From Haemophilus massiliensis (GTDB lineage: Bacteria; Pseudomonadota; Gammaproteobacteria; Enterobacterales; Pasteurellaceae): a stretch of 64,000 nt of DNA. A program made the translations under genes and the position numbers. Below are positions 52,823 through 64,000 of this stretch, piece after piece. The stretch lies in the NCBI GenBank assembly GCA_000752995.2, contig LM994632.1, forward strand, positions 50,037-114,036, read 5' to 3'. Numbering within the stretch: position 1 is the stretch's first letter; every line of letters starts with the position of its first letter. The notes beneath the pieces are model-generated. The model did not search any database, was not told where the DNA came from, and saw nothing but the letters and a program-made list of their open reading frames with translations.

Positions 52823-53635
52823 TTAGGCAATTAAACCCGCTCGTTGCAGAAAATTGTACACGCCGTCCTGCTCAATGTGATCGGTAACGTGCGTAGCCAC
52901 TTGCTTCAACTGTTCGTGTGCATTCCCCATGGCAACACCGACGCCCACGGCGCTAAGCATTTCAATATCATTCAGTCCATCACCGAATGCCATAACATTG
53001 TTCATATTTAAACCTAAATGCCGCACTACCGCTGCAATTCCGCGGGCCTTTGAACCCTGCGCATCAAAAATATCGACGGAATTTTCATGCCAGCGTACGG
53101 TTTTCAAACCGTTTAAAATCTGTGCCTCGGCAATCGTTTGATCCATGCTTTCGTCATAAAACGGTAACATCTGATAGACATCATGGTGCTTAAAATACGC
53201 TTTATCCACGCGGTAATTCAAGGTTACGGCATCAAGGGCGGAACGTAGCTTCGGCGTAACCGCGGAGACCCGAACCTGTTCATTACTGACAAAGGCATAA
53301 TCCACCTGCCGTTGCTCAAAAAAATCCACTAATAGCTGAATTTTATCCGTTGCAATCGGATGATTTTCAATCACCTGACCTTTATAAACTGCAGATTGCC
53401 CGTTCATGGTGACGAATATATCAATGCCTTGCGCCTCAATCACGCGGTTCAGTTTCTCCGGAAAACAGCAACGTGCCCGGCCGGTCGCAATACCGACCTG
53501 AACGCCGTTGGCATGCAGTTTTTCAATGGCGGGAATGATGCTGGCGGGCAGGTGATCTTTATTTTTAACAAACAGGGTTTCGTCAATATCAAAAAAAACC
53601 AGTTTGATTTGGTCGCGGTAATTCGGAATCGTCAT
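52823..53635 (-). CDS. Cof-type HAD hydrolase
   Basis: A 270-residue haloacid-dehalogenase-like sugar phosphatase (Cof/IIB subfamily). Motif I VFFDIDETLF is near residue 15, motif II IATGRAR near residue 53, and motif IV VMAFGDGLNDIEML near residue 220; the cap domain lies between. It dephosphorylates small sugar phosphates or cofactors, with broad specificity in characterised relatives. It is convergent with trmN6 and followed by the unrelated comF gene. Start ATG follows AAGGA. A paralogue lies at 55266-56051. Confidence 0.88.
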   Translation of the reverse strand: MTIPNYRDQIKLVFFDIDETLFVKNKDHLPASIIPAIEKLHANGVQVGIATGRARCCFPEKLNRVIEAQGIDIFVTMNGQSAVYKGQVIENHPIATDKIQLLVDFFEQRQVDYAFVSNEQVRVSAVTPKLRSALDAVTLNYRVDKAYFKHHDVYQMLPFYDESMDQTIAEAQILNGLKTVRWHENSVDIFDAQGSKARGIAAVVRHLGLNMNNVMAFGDGLNDIEMLSAVGVGVAMGNAHEQLKQVATHVTDHIEQDGVYNFLQRAGLIA

Positions 53636-53779
53636 GTCATATCCTTATCTCATAAATTTCGCGCTGATTTTAGCATTATTACGATCCGGATCGTGAAATT
53701 AAATAAAAAAACTGCAGCGTTCACCGGCTTGTTTTAGGCTGTTGCAGTATTAAACGGAAAAGTGCGGTGGAAAATAACG

Positions 53780-54466
53780 ATGAATTGGTTTGGTTTCTGT
53801 TGTGTGCAATGTCACAGAAAGCTGGCTATTGCGACACAAGGTTTGTGCAGTCGATGTAATAGACAAATTAGCCGCTTTTCTTATTGCGGCTGTTGCGGAT
53901 CGGCGGTCGTCAATTATCCGCTGCGCTGCGGTAATTGCCTGCGTGATGAGCCGGCTTGGCAGCGCATGGTCATTGTCGGACGCTACGCAGAACCGCTATC
54001 AACACTGATTCACCGCTTTAAATTTAACCGTCAGTTTTGGCTGGATCGCACTTTGGCGCAGTTATTGCTGCTCGCCTTGTATGAGGCAAGGTGTTACCAC
54101 CAGCTTACATGGCCGGATGTGATTTTACCTGTGCCGCTGCACCATTTACGCCAATGGCAGCGAGGATATAATCAGGCAGATTTACTGGCGAATTATTTAG
54201 CGCGTTGGTTGCATATTCCAAAACGCAATGATCTTCTGTGCCGAATAATCCACACACCGACCCAGCGCGGATTAAGCGCTAAAGCGCGACGTAAAAATTT
54301 AAATAACGCCTTTCGGGCAAATAAAGAAATTATCGCAGCGAATTATCGCTCAGTGGCGCTGGTGGATGATGTTATCACTACCGGCGCAACGCTGAATGAA
54401 ATCGCCAAATGCCTGCGCCTGGCGGGTATCCAGCATATTCAGGTATGGGGATTGGCCAGAGCCTAA
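53780..54466 (+). CDS. comF: ComF-family phosphoribosyltransferase-like competence protein
   Basis: About 228 residues. Two N-terminal zinc-type cysteine clusters (CCVQCHRKL, LCSRCNRQ, and CGCCGS with CGNCL) precede a phosphoribosyltransferase domain with the PRPP motif ALVDDVITTGATL near residue 200. Haemophilus ComF is needed for natural transformation, probably in moving DNA across the inner membrane. The start is ATG 53780, although a GTG frame opens six codons earlier. Its presence is consistent with the many uptake signals in the window. nfuA follows 82 bases later. Confidence 0.88.
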   Translation: MNWFGFCCVQCHRKLAIATQGLCSRCNRQISRFSYCGCCGSAVVNYPLRCGNCLRDEPAWQRMVIVGRYAEPLSTLIHRFKFNRQFWLDRTLAQLLLLALYEARCYHQLTWPDVILPVPLHHLRQWQRGYNQADLLANYLARWLHIPKRNDLLCRIIHTPTQRGLSAKARRKNLNNAFRANKEIIAANYRSVALVDDVITTGATLNEIAKCLRLAGIQHIQVWGLARA

Positions 54467-54548
54467 AAAAAGAAAAGGTGGAAAAAAAGTCCGTCTGGGA
54501 GTATCATTTCCGACAATATAGCTCAAGTATTGATAGGAACAACTTATT

Positions 54549-55133
54549 ATGCAACAGATTATTATTTCAGACGCAGCACAAACCCATTTCCGCAAGCTGC
54601 TTGATCAGCAGGAAGAAGGCACCAACATTCGTATTTTTGTGGTGAACCCGGGAACGCCGGGGGCGGAATGCGGCGTGTCTTATTGCCCGCCGAATTCGGT
54701 GGAAGCTACTGATACTGAAATGAAATATGATACGTTTTCCGCCTTTGTGGATGAAATCAGCCTGCCGTTTCTGGAAGATGCGGAAATTGACTATGTTACG
54801 GAAGAACTTGGCGCTCAGTTAACGCTGAAAGCGCCGAATGCGAAAATGCGTAAAGTGGCAGACGACGCACCGCTGATCGAACGGGTGGAATATGTGATCC
54901 AGACTCAAATTAATCCACAACTGGCGGGGCACGGTGGCCATATCACCTTGATTGAAATTACCGAAGACGGCAACGCCATTTTACAATTCGGCGGCGGTTG
55001 TAACGGTTGCTCAATGGTGGACGTTACGCTAAAAGATGGCGTTGAAAAACAATTAATCAGCCTCTTTCCGGGCGAGCTGAAAGGCGCCAAAGACGTAACC
55101 GAACATCAACGCGGTGAACATTCTTATTATTAA
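54549..55133 (+). CDS. nfuA: Fe-S biogenesis protein NfuA
   Basis: A 194-residue cytosolic iron-sulfur carrier that delivers [4Fe-4S] clusters. The N-terminal A-type-like domain has [19 protein letters not shown] near residue 25. The C-terminal NifU domain carries the cluster-binding [14 protein letters not shown] (CxxC) near residue 150. Length is as in Escherichia coli (191). Start ATG follows AGGA. It sits downstream of comF as gntX-nfuA do in enterobacteria. Confidence 0.95.
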   Translation: MQQIIISDAAQTHFRKLLDQQEEGTNIRIFVVNPGTPGAECGVSYCPPNSVEATDTEMKYDTFSAFVDEISLPFLEDAEIDYVTEELGAQLTLKAPNAKMRKVADDAPLIERVEYVIQTQINPQLAGHGGHITLIEITEDGNAILQFGGGCNGCSMVDVTLKDGVEKQLISLFPGELKGAKDVTEHQRGEHSYY

Positions 55134-55265
55134 ACCTGATAGAAAAACCGTTGATCAGCACCTTAACAGTCGGACGATTCACCAACTGACTAACGTGCTG
55201 ATTTTTATAGGCTTGTTATATAAGCATAAAAACGTCCAAAATTTTCACCGCACTTTTGATCATTT

Positions 55266-56051
55266 TCAGGCAAAAACTCGGTTCAGCACCATGGCGATGC
55301 CGTCATTATCATTACTCGCGGTAGTTTGCTTGGCTGCGCGTTTAATTTCCTCCGGTGCGTTACCCATTGCCACGCTTAATCCGACATATTGCAGCATATC
55401 CAGATCATTAAAATTATCCCCGAAAGCAACCGTTTCCTGCGCTGAAACATTAAGGTAATCTTCCATAAACCGAACGGCTTTCGCTTTCGTCGCGGCTTTA
55501 TTCATAATTTCCAGATATTCAGCTTTAGAACGATGAACCGCCAATTGCGGAAACTGGTATTGTAGTTGTTTTTCCAGCGGTTCAATCTCGACAGCCTCGC
55601 CCATTATGAGTATTTTGTGTACCGCAGGCAGATTATGCGGTTTGATTTTCGCCGACAGTCCGGTAATTTCCGCTTCCTGCTTAATCCAGTCACTTGCGGG
55701 ATTATCAGTAAACCAATCCAAACCGGCATAATAACTGACTGATAAATGAGTAAAATTCGCTAAAGCCTGTTGCAATGCGAATACGTCTTGAGGGGATAAA
55801 GTTACTGAATACAAAGGGTTCAAATCCTGATCCAGAATTAACGCACCGCTGTAACAAATAATTGGCTGACGGGTCTGTAGCTGTTGAGTATAAGGCGTGA
55901 TCGCATAAGGTGGGCGTGCAGAGACGGGGATAAACGGAATACCTTGGTGAATAATGCGCCGAATCGCAGTAAACGTCGCAGGGCTAATTTGATGCTGGCT
56001 GTTTAAAAGCGTCCCGTCCATATCGCTAAACACCGCTTTATATGTTGTCAT
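55266..56051 (-). CDS. Cof-type HAD hydrolase (second copy)
   Basis: A 261-residue IIB-type phosphatase: motif I VFSDMDGTLLNS near residue 8, VSARPPYAI near residue 43 and VAFGDNFNDLDMLQYVG near residue 210. It is a distant paralogue of the protein at 52823. Its gene follows the terminator of the ATP synthase operon and is convergent with nfuA, so it is probably transcribed alone. Substrate unknown; sugar phosphates or a pyridoxal-type phosphate are typical for the family. Confidence 0.88.
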   Translation of the reverse strand: MTTYKAVFSDMDGTLLNSQHQISPATFTAIRRIIHQGIPFIPVSARPPYAITPYTQQLQTRQPIICYSGALILDQDLNPLYSVTLSPQDVFALQQALANFTHLSVSYYAGLDWFTDNPASDWIKQEAEITGLSAKIKPHNLPAVHKILIMGEAVEIEPLEKQLQYQFPQLAVHRSKAEYLEIMNKAATKAKAVRFMEDYLNVSAQETVAFGDNFNDLDMLQYVGLSVAMGNAPEEIKRAAKQTTASNDNDGIAMVLNRVFA

Positions 56052-56112
56052 AAATACCTCGCTGACAATTTATTTAGTTTTTGCTGCGAGAAATTAAATC
56101 ATAACGGCAAAT

Positions 56113-56138
56113 AAAAAACCACCCGAAGGTGGTTTTGT
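56113..56138 (-). terminator. Terminator of the ATP synthase operon
   Basis: Stem ACCACC / GGTGGT with the stable tetraloop CGAA (TTCG on the minus strand), A-run before and TTTTTTAT after on the minus strand. It lies just past atpC. An uptake signal at 56143 adjoins it. Confidence 0.9.
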
Positions 56139-56155
56139 TTAAAAGTGCGGTCAAA

Positions 56156-56584
56156 TTAGCGTTTATTTTTTACTAACTTTTCCGTTAATTCATAAGCGCG
56201 TAATTTCGCCAATTCTTTGGAAAGTTTGGATGCCAGTAATTCATAATTTGCGTCTTTCGCGCCGGATACAATATTTTGTTCCGCCCGACGTTTGGCTTCC
56301 AGAATACGATTGCCGTCCAGTTCTTTACCGCGAATCGCCACATCGGCAAGCACGGTTACCACATTCGGCTGTACTTCTAAAAAACCGCCCGAAACGTAGA
56401 TTACGTCTTGACTGCCGTTTTCCAGCGTGAGCTTGACAATACCCGGTTTAATCGCGGTAAGCAATGGCGTATGACCCGGTAAAATACCCAGTTCGCCTTC
56501 ACTCCCGGTTGCCTGAATACTTTGCACGTCACCGCTGAAAATATTCTCTTCCGCACTTACGACTGTTAATTTAAATGTTGCCAT
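56156..56584 (-). CDS. atpC: ATP synthase epsilon subunit
   Basis: A 142-residue F1 epsilon subunit starting [18 protein letters not shown], with the family block [19 protein letters not shown] near residue 30. It links rotor gamma to the c-ring and inhibits ATP hydrolysis. The start is ATG 56584 behind AAGGAG rather than the frame's earlier Met. It is last in the operon, 43 bases after atpD. Confidence 0.95.
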   Translation of the reverse strand: MATFKLTVVSAEENIFSGDVQSIQATGSEGELGILPGHTPLLTAIKPGIVKLTLENGSQDVIYVSGGFLEVQPNVVTVLADVAIRGKELDGNRILEAKRRAEQNIVSGAKDANYELLASKLSKELAKLRAYELTEKLVKNKR

Positions 56585-56627
56585 GTTATTCTCCTTCAAG
56601 TTTTCTGTTAATCAGGTCTTGAAGTGA

Positions 56628-58891
<2,264 letters not shown>

Positions 58892-58914
58892 TTCGTTTCT
58901 CCGTTAATCCTTGA

Positions 58915-60459
58915 CTACCACGTACTGTTGGCTTTGAATTTATCCAAAATACCTTTCAATGTGTCTTTGATTTCATCATTGTAATTACCGGTTTTGGTTA
59001 ATTCCGCCAAAAATTCGGCGTGGTTGTTTTTCGCATATTCCAATAATGCGGATTCGAACGACGCGATACGATCCAGCTCTACATCATCCAAATAACCGAA
59101 TTCTACTGCAAACAGCACCAAAGCCTGCTGCGCAACGCTTAACGGCGCATATTGTTTCTGTTTCAGCAATTCGGTAACTTTCTGACCGTGCGATAACTGT
59201 TTACGGGTCGCATCATCCAGATCGGAGGCAAACTGGGCGAACGCCGCCAACTCACGATATTGTGCAAGTGCGGTACGAATGCCGCCGGCTAATTTTTTCA
59301 CCACTTTAGTTTGTGCCGCACCACCTACACGAGAAACGGAAATCCCCGGGTTAACCGCCGGACGAATACCGGAGTTAAAATAGCTGGTTTCTAAGAAAAT
59401 CTGACCGTCGGTAATAGAAATTACGTTAGTCGGTACGAACGCAGAAACGTCACCGGCTTGTGTTTCAATAATCGGCAATGCGGTTAATGAACCGGTCTGT
59501 CCTTTTACTTTGCCTTCGGTAAAGCGTTCGACATATTCTTCATTTACCCGAGATGCGCGTTCCAGCAAACGGGAATGCAAATAGAATACATCGCCCGGAT
59601 AAGCCTCACGACCCGGCGGACGACGTAATAATAACGAAATCTGACGATAAGCGACAGCTTGTTTGGACAGGTCATCATATACGATTAACGCATCTTCGCC
59701 GCGATCACGGAAATATTCACCCATGGCACAACCGGAATACGGTGCCAGATATTGCAATGCAGCAGATTCGGAAGCCGACGCAACCACTACGATAGTATTG
59801 GCTAATGCACCGTGTTCTTCTAACTTACGCACCACATTGGCGATAGTTGAGGCTTTCTGACCGATAGCCACATAAATACATTTAATTCCAGAATCGCGCT
59901 GGTTGATAATCGCATCAATAGCCAATGCGGTTTTACCGGTCTGACGGTCGCCGATAATCAACTCACGCTGACCGCGACCAATCGGCACCATGGAGTCAAC
60001 CGCTTTATAACCGGTTTGCACTGGTTGATCAACAGATTTACGATCAATAACGCCCGGCGCAATCACTTCGACCGGTGAAAAACCGTCGTGTTCAATTTCG
60101 CCTTTACCGTCGATCGGTTGACCCAGTGTATTTACCACACGGCCCAACAGACCGCGACCGACCGGCACTTCAAGAATACGACCGGTACACTGAACTTCCA
60201 TACCTTCCGCTAAATCCGCGTAAGGTCCCATGACTACCGCACCCACTGAATCTCTTTCCAGATTGAGCGCCATCGCATAACGATTATTGCCCGGCAAAGC
60301 GATCATTTCACCTTGCATTACATCGCTTAAACCATGGATACGAATAATACCGTCGCTTACGGAAACAATGGTTCCCGTATTGCGCGCTTCGCTAACCACG
60401 TCAAACTGAGCAATACGTTTTTTAATCAATTCACTAATTTCAGTCGAATTTAGTTGCAT
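58915..60459 (-). CDS. atpA: ATP synthase alpha subunit
   Basis: A 514-residue non-catalytic nucleotide-binding F1 subunit. Walker [17 protein letters not shown] is near residue 168, [17 protein letters not shown] near residue 265 and the signature [17 protein letters not shown] near residue 365. Start [16 protein letters not shown] is the standard enterobacterial-type start. Confidence 0.97.
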   Translation of the reverse strand: MQLNSTEISELIKKRIAQFDVVSEARNTGTIVSVSDGIIRIHGLSDVMQGEMIALPGNNRYAMALNLERDSVGAVVMGPYADLAEGMEVQCTGRILEVPVGRGLLGRVVNTLGQPIDGKGEIEHDGFSPVEVIAPGVIDRKSVDQPVQTGYKAVDSMVPIGRGQRELIIGDRQTGKTALAIDAIINQRDSGIKCIYVAIGQKASTIANVVRKLEEHGALANTIVVVASASESAALQYLAPYSGCAMGEYFRDRGEDALIVYDDLSKQAVAYRQISLLLRRPPGREAYPGDVFYLHSRLLERASRVNEEYVERFTEGKVKGQTGSLTALPIIETQAGDVSAFVPTNVISITDGQIFLETSYFNSGIRPAVNPGISVSRVGGAAQTKVVKKLAGGIRTALAQYRELAAFAQFASDLDDATRKQLSHGQKVTELLKQKQYAPLSVAQQALVLFAVEFGYLDDVELDRIASFESALLEYAKNNHAEFLAELTKTGNYNDEIKDTLKGILDKFKANSTW

Positions 60460-60471
60460 CTTTTATTCCTC

Positions 60472-61020
60472 TTATAATTGCAACTCATTTGCAAGACGAG
60501 CAAGTTGTCCGCGACTACTGCCGTCAATTACAAAATCATCTGTACGGATAACAGCACCTGCAATTAACGTGCTATCTACGCTGCAATTTAATTTAACTTT
60601 ACGGGCAAGTCTTTTTTCCATTGCGTCGGTGATTTTCTGTTGCTGCGCCGCACTCAACGGCTGCGCCGAAACCACATCCACTTCCGCTTCGGCTTGATGT
60701 TCCTTCGCATAACGCTGAAATTCTTCAAACACCGCTGGAAGTGCCGTTAAACGCTTATTTTCAGCCATTAACCGAATAAGATTTTGCCCATATTGATCAA
60801 GTTGGTCGCCACAAATCGAAATGACAATATCGGCCAGTTTTTTTGCCGATAATGAACTGCTGAGTAAATCCTGCATGGCATCGTCTTCTGATACCTGCGC
60901 AGCAAAATTTAACATTTCAGTCCATTTTTCAACCGCACTTTTATCAGTGGTGGATTGTTCCGCCGCAAAATCAAATGCCGCTTTTGCATAAGGGCGAGCT
61001 ATCGTAGTTAATTCTGACAT
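60472..61020 (-). CDS. atpH: ATP synthase delta subunit
   Basis: A 182-residue delta subunit (stator link) with an N-terminal [14 protein letters not shown] and a C-terminal [20 protein letters not shown] typical of the family. The start is ATG 61020 (MSELTTIA); the longer frame overlaps atpF. It lies 12 bases before atpA. Confidence 0.94.
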   Translation of the reverse strand: MSELTTIARPYAKAAFDFAAEQSTTDKSAVEKWTEMLNFAAQVSEDDAMQDLLSSSLSAKKLADIVISICGDQLDQYGQNLIRLMAENKRLTALPAVFEEFQRYAKEHQAEAEVDVVSAQPLSAAQQQKITDAMEKRLARKVKLNCSVDSTLIAGAVIRTDDFVIDGSSRGQLARLANELQL

Positions 61021-61033
61021 AAGCCCAACCTTC

Positions 61034-61504
61034 TTATAGTTCCGCAACTAATTTATCAATAATGTCATTGTTTGCCGCTTCGTCAACCGTACGACCCACA
61101 ATTTTCTCTGCACCGGCAATGGCAAGCGAAGCCACTTTGGCACGCAATTCTTCCTGTACGCGTTTACGTTCGGATTCAATTTCCGCATGTCCTTGTGCAA
61201 TGATTTTCGCTTTCAGCGCCTCGGCTTCGGTTTTCACTTCATCCAAAATTTCATTGCGGCGTTTATTGGCTAAATCCACAATTTCCTGCGCCTGAAGTTT
61301 TGCCTGGTTGATTTCCTGCTCCGCCAAGACTTTGCTGTCAGCCTGCTCTTTACGAGCCGCTTCTGCCGATGCCAAGGCATTGGCAATCGAGCTTTGACGC
61401 TCCTCGATCGCTTTAATGATCGGCGGCCATACGAATTTCATGCAGAACCACACAAATAGTGCGAACGCAATCAGTTGGCCGATTAATGTTGCATTTAAGT
61501 TCAC
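61034..61504 (-). CDS. atpF: ATP synthase subunit b
   Basis: A 156-residue Fo b subunit: one N-terminal membrane segment ([20 protein letters not shown]) then a long charged coiled coil forming the peripheral stalk, with [15 protein letters not shown] at the C-terminus. Length equals Escherichia coli AtpF. Confidence 0.96.
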   Translation of the reverse strand: MNLNATLIGQLIAFALFVWFCMKFVWPPIIKAIEERQSSIANALASAEAARKEQADSKVLAEQEINQAKLQAQEIVDLANKRRNEILDEVKTEAEALKAKIIAQGHAEIESERKRVQEELRAKVASLAIAGAEKIVGRTVDEAANNDIIDKLVAEL

Positions 61505-61576
61505 AACGCCCTCCTCAATAATGTCTAACCCTTACTCTATACGAGTAATCCTTGCTGTAATCAGCAAAGCCGACAA

Positions 61577-61891
<315 letters not shown>

Positions 61892-61939
61892 TCATCAACA
61901 ATCCGTCGCCGTTTAAACCGACAAACCGTTAAATGACTG

Positions 61940-63135
<1,196 letters not shown>

Positions 63136-63192
63136 TACTGTTATTGTCTTTGCCTGAAAATAGACTCAATTTAATCAAAAAAAATCTCATTA

Positions 63193-63220
63193 ATTATACG
63201 CGAGTTTTACTTGTATTCAA
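63193..63220 (-). promoter_or_regulatory. Candidate promoter of the atp operon
   Basis: On the minus strand: -35 TTGAAT, 16-base spacer, -10 TATAAT, about 60 bases before atpI. The -10 box is a perfect match. A CRP-like site is centred about 61 bases before the expected start point. Confidence 0.65.
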
Positions 63221-63239
63221 CTTAAAACTACGCAAAAAG

Positions 63240-63255
63240 TGTTAAATTCATCACA
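63240..63255. promoter_or_regulatory. Candidate CRP site of the atp operon
   Basis: TGTTA-N6-TCACA (minus strand TGTGA-N6-TAACA). One half is perfect, the other matches four of five bases. Its centre is near position -61.5 relative to the expected transcription start, the classic class I position. Confidence 0.45.
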
Positions 63256-63291
63256 TTTTTATAAAAAAATAAAAACAAATAAAACAAAAGC

Positions 63292-63930
63292 TTAACTGGA
63301 ACTTAACAAAATTAAATTTCTTTCCCCAATTAAATTAGGAATATTCAATTTTATTACATTATTCACATGCAATGAAGGTGCCAGCTGTTGTACCTCGTCA
63401 GGCTGATAAATACCTTTCAAGGCATAAAACATACCGTTTTCAGCCGGCAAATGCCGACACCAGTCAGTCATATCTTTCAAAGATGCAAAGGCGCGGCTTA
63501 ATACGCCGTCGAATAATTGTTCCGGCTGATATTGTTCCACCCGGCTCAACACCGGTTCAACATTGCTCAACCTTAATTCGCGCACCGCATTACGAATAAA
63601 ACTGATCCGCTTACCCAAACTGTCGAGCAACACAAACCGTTTATCCGGATTAATAATCGCCAGCGGCAAACCGGGCAGCCCCGGGCCGGTGCCGACATCA
63701 ATAAAACGCCGTCCTTGTAAATAAGGGCTAACTACGATACTGTCAAGAATGTGTTTAACCAGCATTTCCGACGGATCGCGCACCGAGGTAAGGTTATAGG
63801 CTTTATTCCATTTGTGCAGCAACAAAACCAATGTCACCAGCTGCACTTTTTGCTGATCGGTTATACAAAGTGCGGTCTGTTTAAGCAAAGAATCCAATCT
63901 GTCGGTTAATTGTCGCTGCAAGTCAGTCAT
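63292..63930 (-). CDS. rsmG: 16S rRNA (guanine-527-N7)-methyltransferase
   Basis: A 212-residue methyltransferase (GidB). The SAM motif [17 protein letters not shown] is near residue 76, followed by [18 protein letters not shown]. It methylates G527 of 16S rRNA. Its ATG overlaps the mnmG stop by one base, the conserved gidA-gidB arrangement, and the atp operon follows, as in many gammaproteobacteria. Confidence 0.96.
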   Translation of the reverse strand: MTDLQRQLTDRLDSLLKQTALCITDQQKVQLVTLVLLLHKWNKAYNLTSVRDPSEMLVKHILDSIVVSPYLQGRRFIDVGTGPGLPGLPLAIINPDKRFVLLDSLGKRISFIRNAVRELRLSNVEPVLSRVEQYQPEQLFDGVLSRAFASLKDMTDWCRHLPAENGMFYALKGIYQPDEVQQLAPSLHVNNVIKLNIPNLIGERNLILLSSS

Positions 63931-64000
63931 TATTCACCTCGTTTCAGCATTCCCTGTTTTTTCAGGTTAACCAGCAAAATTGAAATGGCAGCAGGAGTAA
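63930..64000 (-). CDS. mnmG: tRNA uridine-34 5-carboxymethylaminomethyl enzyme MnmG, C-terminal end
   Basis: Only the last ~23 codons are in the window. They read [17 protein letters not shown] then LKRGE and a stop at 63930-63932, matching the MnmG (GidA) C-terminus. The rest lies beyond the right edge. The stop codon overlaps the rsmG start by one base. Confidence 0.9.
   Translation of the reverse strand, partial: TPAAISILLVNLKKQGMLKRGE

Overview
This window is a Pasteurellaceae chromosome segment. Two things point there. The 9-base DNA uptake signal AAGTGCGGT (H. influenzae type) occurs about 37 times on both strands, and the housekeeping genes (atpIBEFHAGDC, rsmG-mnmG, nfuA, comF, trmN6, srmB, talB) look gammaproteobacterial. 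A free-living or rumen-type succinate producer such as Mannheimia/Basfia succiniciproducens or Actinobacillus succinogenes fits the large catabolic load, but the species is an inference.

Layout. (1) 1-803: 3' part of transaldolase talB. (2) 843-15904: a 16-gene array, all on the minus strand, for an acid-sugar or tetrulose compound. It holds a PdxA2-like dehydrogenase, a split dihydroxyacetone/erythrulose kinase (DhaK+DhaL), two closely related MFS permeases, a lactonase-like amidohydrolase, two TIM-barrel epimerase/decarboxylase-like proteins, a SorC regulator, an RpiB-like isomerase, a TRAP transporter, a cyclase-family hydrolase, a triosephosphate-isomerase homologue fused to a PTS EIIB domain, and a 2-hydroxyacid dehydrogenase. 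(3) 16243-18947: a homoserine-dehydrogenase/SAF (DRL-like) oxidoreductase with a GntP permease. (4) 19201-25149: the L-threonate (C4 acid) pathway ltnD-otnK-otnC-otnI with its own GntP permease and a divergent DeoR regulator. (5) 25249-45825: a myo-inositol catabolic region with iolG, iolE, iolD, iolA, iolB and iolC (kinase-aldolase fusion), an RpiR-type IolR, a ribose-type ABC importer, two further Gfo/Idh dehydrogenases, an Fe-alcohol dehydrogenase and an AraC-linked three-gene operon. (6) 45935-50288: a cNMP/CBS/DUF294 nucleotidyltransferase plus exonuclease pair, convergent with a sodium/solute symporter. (7) 50669-64000: housekeeping genes ending in the complete ATP synthase operon.

How the genes work together. 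In region 2 the kinase, TIM homologue and RpiB homologue match the known L-erythrulose route: L-erythrulose to L-erythrulose-1-P, to D-erythrulose-4-P, to D-erythrose-4-P. Transaldolase, encoded immediately downstream, consumes erythrose-4-P. Region 4 turns a C4 sugar acid into dihydroxyacetone phosphate. Region 5 turns inositol into dihydroxyacetone phosphate plus acetyl-CoA. Candidate CRP sites and a shared inverted repeat (TGAAA-N6-TTTCA) recur at the inositol promoters and also before the sodium symporter, suggesting one IolR/CRP regulon.

The most unusual object is the TIM-EIIB fusion at 4093-5160. It carries a complete isomerase active site and a phosphorylatable EIIB cysteine, with no EIIC or EIIA in the window. 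No rRNA, tRNA, CRISPR array, prophage or insertion sequence was seen. All assignments come from reading the sequence; no database search was run.
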